Shown here in pieces: positions 62,029 through 64,000 of a DNA stretch of 64,000 nt. A program made the position numbers and the translations under genes. This DNA is from Streptomyces smyrnaeus. GTDB taxonomy: Bacteria > Actinomycetota > Actinomycetes > Streptomycetales > Streptomycetaceae. Under the pieces are notes generated by a model, which ran no database searches, had not been told where the DNA came from, and worked only from the letters and a program-made list of their open reading frames with translations. Each line of letters opens with the position of its first letter. The first letter of the stretch is position 1. The stretch covers positions 124,001 through 188,000 of the forward strand of contig NZ_JAFFZM010000008.1 in the NCBI RefSeq assembly GCF_017676345.1, written 5' to 3'.

Positions 62029-62919
62029 CTACCGCGAGGCGCGGGCCTTTTCGTCGGCTTCGCCGCCCGCGCCGACCAGCCCCATGGACACCCCGCCCGC
62101 CGCCTGGAGCCTGGCGGCCACCGCCCGCATCTCGCGCCGCCCCAGCGGGCCGCCGATCAGCGGCGGCAGATAGCCGCGGATGCCCTGCATGCCGCGCAGC
62201 CACCACTGGCCGTACACATGCGGGGCGCGGCGCTCGATACCGGCGACGAGGCGGTCGACGGCGGGACCGAGCGGGTAGGTCTTGTTGGTGGGCCACGGCA
62301 GCCGCTGCCGTACGTCCCGCATCACCTCGTCCGCGTCGGCGCCGCGCACCATGTCGGTGTCCGTCCAGCTCAGATAGCCGACACCGACGCCCACCCCCTT
62401 GTAGCCGACCTCCGCGCGCAGGCTGTGCGCGAACGCCTCCACACCTGACTTGGAGGCGCAGTACGCCGTCATCATCGGGGCCGGCGTGATGGCCGCGAGC
62501 GAGGCGACCTGCAGGAAGTAGCCGCGCGACTCCTCCAGTACGGGCAGGAACGCGCGCCCGGTGACGGCGCCGCCGATGAGGTTGACCTCGATCACCCGGC
62601 GCCAGGCCACCGGGTCGGAGTCCATGAAGGGCCCGCCCGTGGCCACCCCGGCGTTGGCGACGGTGATGTCGACCTTCCCGAAGTGCTCCTTGACCTCGTC
62701 GGCGACCCGCGCCATGGCCTCGTGGTCGGTGACGTCGGCGTACCAGTGCGCCGAGTCCGTGTGCAGGGACTCGCTGACCCGCTTCAGCTCGTCCGGCTCC
62801 AGCCCGACCAGCGCGATCCTGGCACCGCGCGCCGCCATCTTCCGCGCCAGCAGCGCCCCCACACCACGGGCCGCACCCGTGATGACGGCGACCTGCCCCT
62901 CCAGACCGACCCTGCTCAT
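62029..62919 (-). CDS. Short-chain dehydrogenase/reductase
   Basis: A 296-residue classical SDR. It has TGAARGVGALLARKMAARG (about 15-33), a VANAGVATGG motif, catalytic QVASLAAITPAPMMTAYCASK, and a longer C-terminal part with PWPTNKTYPLGPAVDRLVAG. Larger SDRs of this type occur in lipid or xenobiotic operons with hydrolases and monooxygenases. ATG 62919 overlaps the hydrolase stop (ATGA) and follows AAGGAG. Confidence 0.88.
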   Translation of the reverse strand: MSRVGLEGQVAVITGAARGVGALLARKMAARGARIALVGLEPDELKRVSESLHTDSAHWYADVTDHEAMARVADEVKEHFGKVDITVANAGVATGGPFMDSDPVAWRRVIEVNLIGGAVTGRAFLPVLEESRGYFLQVASLAAITPAPMMTAYCASKSGVEAFAHSLRAEVGYKGVGVGVGYLSWTDTDMVRGADADEVMRDVRQRLPWPTNKTYPLGPAVDRLVAGIERRAPHVYGQWWLRGMQGIRGYLPPLIGGPLGRREMRAVAARLQAAGGVSMGLVGAGGEADEKARASR

Positions 62920-63899
62920 GCGCTCTTCTCCTTCGTCATGGCTGCGGCGTCGTCGGCGGCGACGTCGACAGCCGGGAGGTGGTCCCTGGCGAGCCCCGCG
63001 AGGACGGCACCGACCGTCTCCGGCTCCTCCAGCGGCGTCATGTGCCCGCGCCGCTGCAGTTCGTGCACGCCTGTGCAGTCGGGCAGCATCGCGGCCAGCC
63101 GGTGGGCGTGCGGGAGCGGGGTGAGGCGGTCGTGGGTGCCGATGACGACGGCGGTGGGCGCGTCCAGCCGCGGCACCTTGGCCGCGAGGTCGAGCCCGGC
63201 CAGCACCCCGCCCCAGGCGGACCGGACGCGCGTCGGACAGGCGTGCACGATGTGCGCTGTGGCCTGCACGGTCTCCGGCTCCGGACGCGGCCCGAGGGTG
63301 CCGTACGCGAGGGCCTTGCGGGTCAGCGGGGTGACCGGGCCCAGCGGCGCCGCCGAGCCCAGCAGCGCCCGGTGTGCGACGGCGCGCACCGACTCGGAGC
63401 GGAACGGCAGCACCCGCGCCTGGCCCGTCAACTGCTCGGCGCCGGTGCTGCACAGCAGCAACGCGGCAGCGTGCTCGCGAAGTTGCCTTCTGCCCGCCGC
63501 CGCCATGATCGTCATGCCGCCCATGGAGTGACCGCCGACGACGGCCTGTTCGCCCGGCTCCAGTGCGGCGTCCAGTACGGCGCACAGGTCGTCGGCGAGC
63601 ATGGCGGTGCTGTAGGCCAGGGGGGCGTCGGCGGCCGGGCTGCGGCCGTGCCCGCGCTGGTCGTAGACGATGACGCGGTGGCCGCTCGCGGTCAGCTCGC
63701 GGATCACCGGCGCCCAGAAGAGGGTCGAGCAGGTCCAGCCGTGGGCGAGGACGACGGCGGGGTCCTCGGGGCTGCCGTGCACCTCGACGGGGAAGCGCAC
63801 CCCGTCCCCGGAGCGTGCGGTCAGCTCGCGCGCGGGCGCGGGCGGCGCATAGCGCCCGGTCAGCCCCTTGCGCGGACGGGTACCGGCTAGGCGGCTCAT
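62916..63899 (-). CDS. Alpha/beta-fold hydrolase
   Basis: A 327-residue hydrolase with LAHGWTCSTLFWAPV (oxyanion side), nucleophile elbow VVGGHSMGGMTIMA, Asp in VVIGTHDRLTPL and His in RRGHMTPLEEP. This is a complete triad. A basic, Ala-rich N-terminal tail precedes the domain. It sits between two ATGA overlaps and so is part of a three-gene operon. The substrate is unknown, likely an ester. Confidence 0.9.
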   Translation of the reverse strand: MSRLAGTRPRKGLTGRYAPPAPARELTARSGDGVRFPVEVHGSPEDPAVVLAHGWTCSTLFWAPVIRELTASGHRVIVYDQRGHGRSPAADAPLAYSTAMLADDLCAVLDAALEPGEQAVVGGHSMGGMTIMAAAGRRQLREHAAALLLCSTGAEQLTGQARVLPFRSESVRAVAHRALLGSAAPLGPVTPLTRKALAYGTLGPRPEPETVQATAHIVHACPTRVRSAWGGVLAGLDLAAKVPRLDAPTAVVIGTHDRLTPLPHAHRLAAMLPDCTGVHELQRRGHMTPLEEPETVGAVLAGLARDHLPAVDVAADDAAAMTKEKSA

Positions 63900-64000
63900 C
63901 GCACGTCCTCCCGCACATCCGAGGACGCGGCCGAGGGCAGATCCCCCGCGGCGGGGAAGGCGTCGATGGCGGCTCCCTTGCTGACGCTCCCGGCCGGCAG
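63896..64000 (-). CDS. C-terminal end of an upstream operon gene (partial)
   Basis: Only the last 34 codons are visible, ending SDVREDVR and overlapping the hydrolase start by ATGA. The stretch is acidic and Ala-rich, without motifs. In Streptomyces a hydrolase plus SDR pair of this type is often preceded by a flavin monooxygenase gene, but nothing in these residues proves it. Confidence 0.5.
   Translation of the reverse strand: MPAGSVSKGAAIDAFPAAGDLPSAASSDVREDVR

Overview
This is GC-rich actinobacterial DNA, and the gene content points to Streptomyces. The evidence is an SsgA-like sporulation/division protein, a galT-galE-galK operon next to a sodium:solute symporter, the tam/tamR pair, a protein-O-mannosyltransferase, a CbiMN-type nickel/cobalt transporter, G/C-biased third codon positions, frequent GTG starts and very tight ATGA/GTGA overlaps. 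From general knowledge, the order glmU - prs - rplY - pth - ppc - desaturase - tam/tamR - gal - ABC-F - pmt - rsmI - tatD - rsmA - ispE - ssgE is the conserved chromosomal core order of the genus. I therefore read this as core chromosome carrying a few lineage-specific insertions. I see no integrase, transposase, IS element, prophage, CRISPR array or rRNA.

Layout. 1-5.3 kb: a cluster of nucleic-acid-enzyme and immunity-type proteins. It holds a YrhB/Imm35 domain joined by a collagen-like linker to a deaminase-like domain, a WHH-nuclease-like domain fused to a SUKH (SMI1/KNR4) domain, a lipoprotein, and a YwqJ-type deaminase overlapping a SUKH-3 gene. 5.3-11.7 kb: an orphan histidine kinase, tRNA-Gln(TTG), glmU, prs, rplY and pth, with long perfect inverted repeats on both sides of rplY. 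11.7-16.9 kb: a five-gene minus-strand operon around a large WXG100-like protein with exported and lipidated partners. 17-25 kb: DUF421 and small membrane proteins, ppc, fatty-acid desaturase with a TetR regulator, Uma2 and GNAT genes. 25-29 kb: tam and tamR, diverging around an 18-bp perfect palindrome, then an SDR, a PPOX-fold enzyme and a LuxR-type regulator. 29-35 kb: galTEK with a candidate small gene between galT and galE, and the divergent symporter. 35-44 kb: an atypical LuxR-type regulator, two PQQ-propeller paralogues, an ABC-F ATPase, an EamA transporter and a penicillin-binding protein. 44-51 kb: pmt, rsmI, a zinc ribbon, tatD, rsmA and ispE. 51-64 kb: a serine hydrolase, an ECF-type Ni/Co transporter behind a Nur-box-like site, ssgE, an MMPL exporter, a tricorn-like protease, and an SDR/hydrolase operon that runs off the right edge.

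How it works together. Several genes build the envelope and its precursors (glmU, penicillin-binding protein, pmt, ispE, ssgE). A second set supports translation (rplY, pth, rsmA, rsmI, tRNA-Gln). A third handles central carbon (ppc, prs, galTEK, tam). Four genes (tamR, pmt, tatD, rsmA) have a -10-like hexamer 6-7 nt before the start codon and look leaderless. At least three copies of a dispersed intergenic repeat are present. An 18-mer from one of them also lies inside the 5' coding end of the SUKH/WHH gene.

The most promising leads are the toxin/immunity-like cluster, the WXG100-like operon, the overlooked small ORF between galT and galE with an 88-bp duplication, the Nur-like box before the metal transporter, and the nested inverted repeats around rplY. 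All function calls come from reading the sequence; no database was searched.
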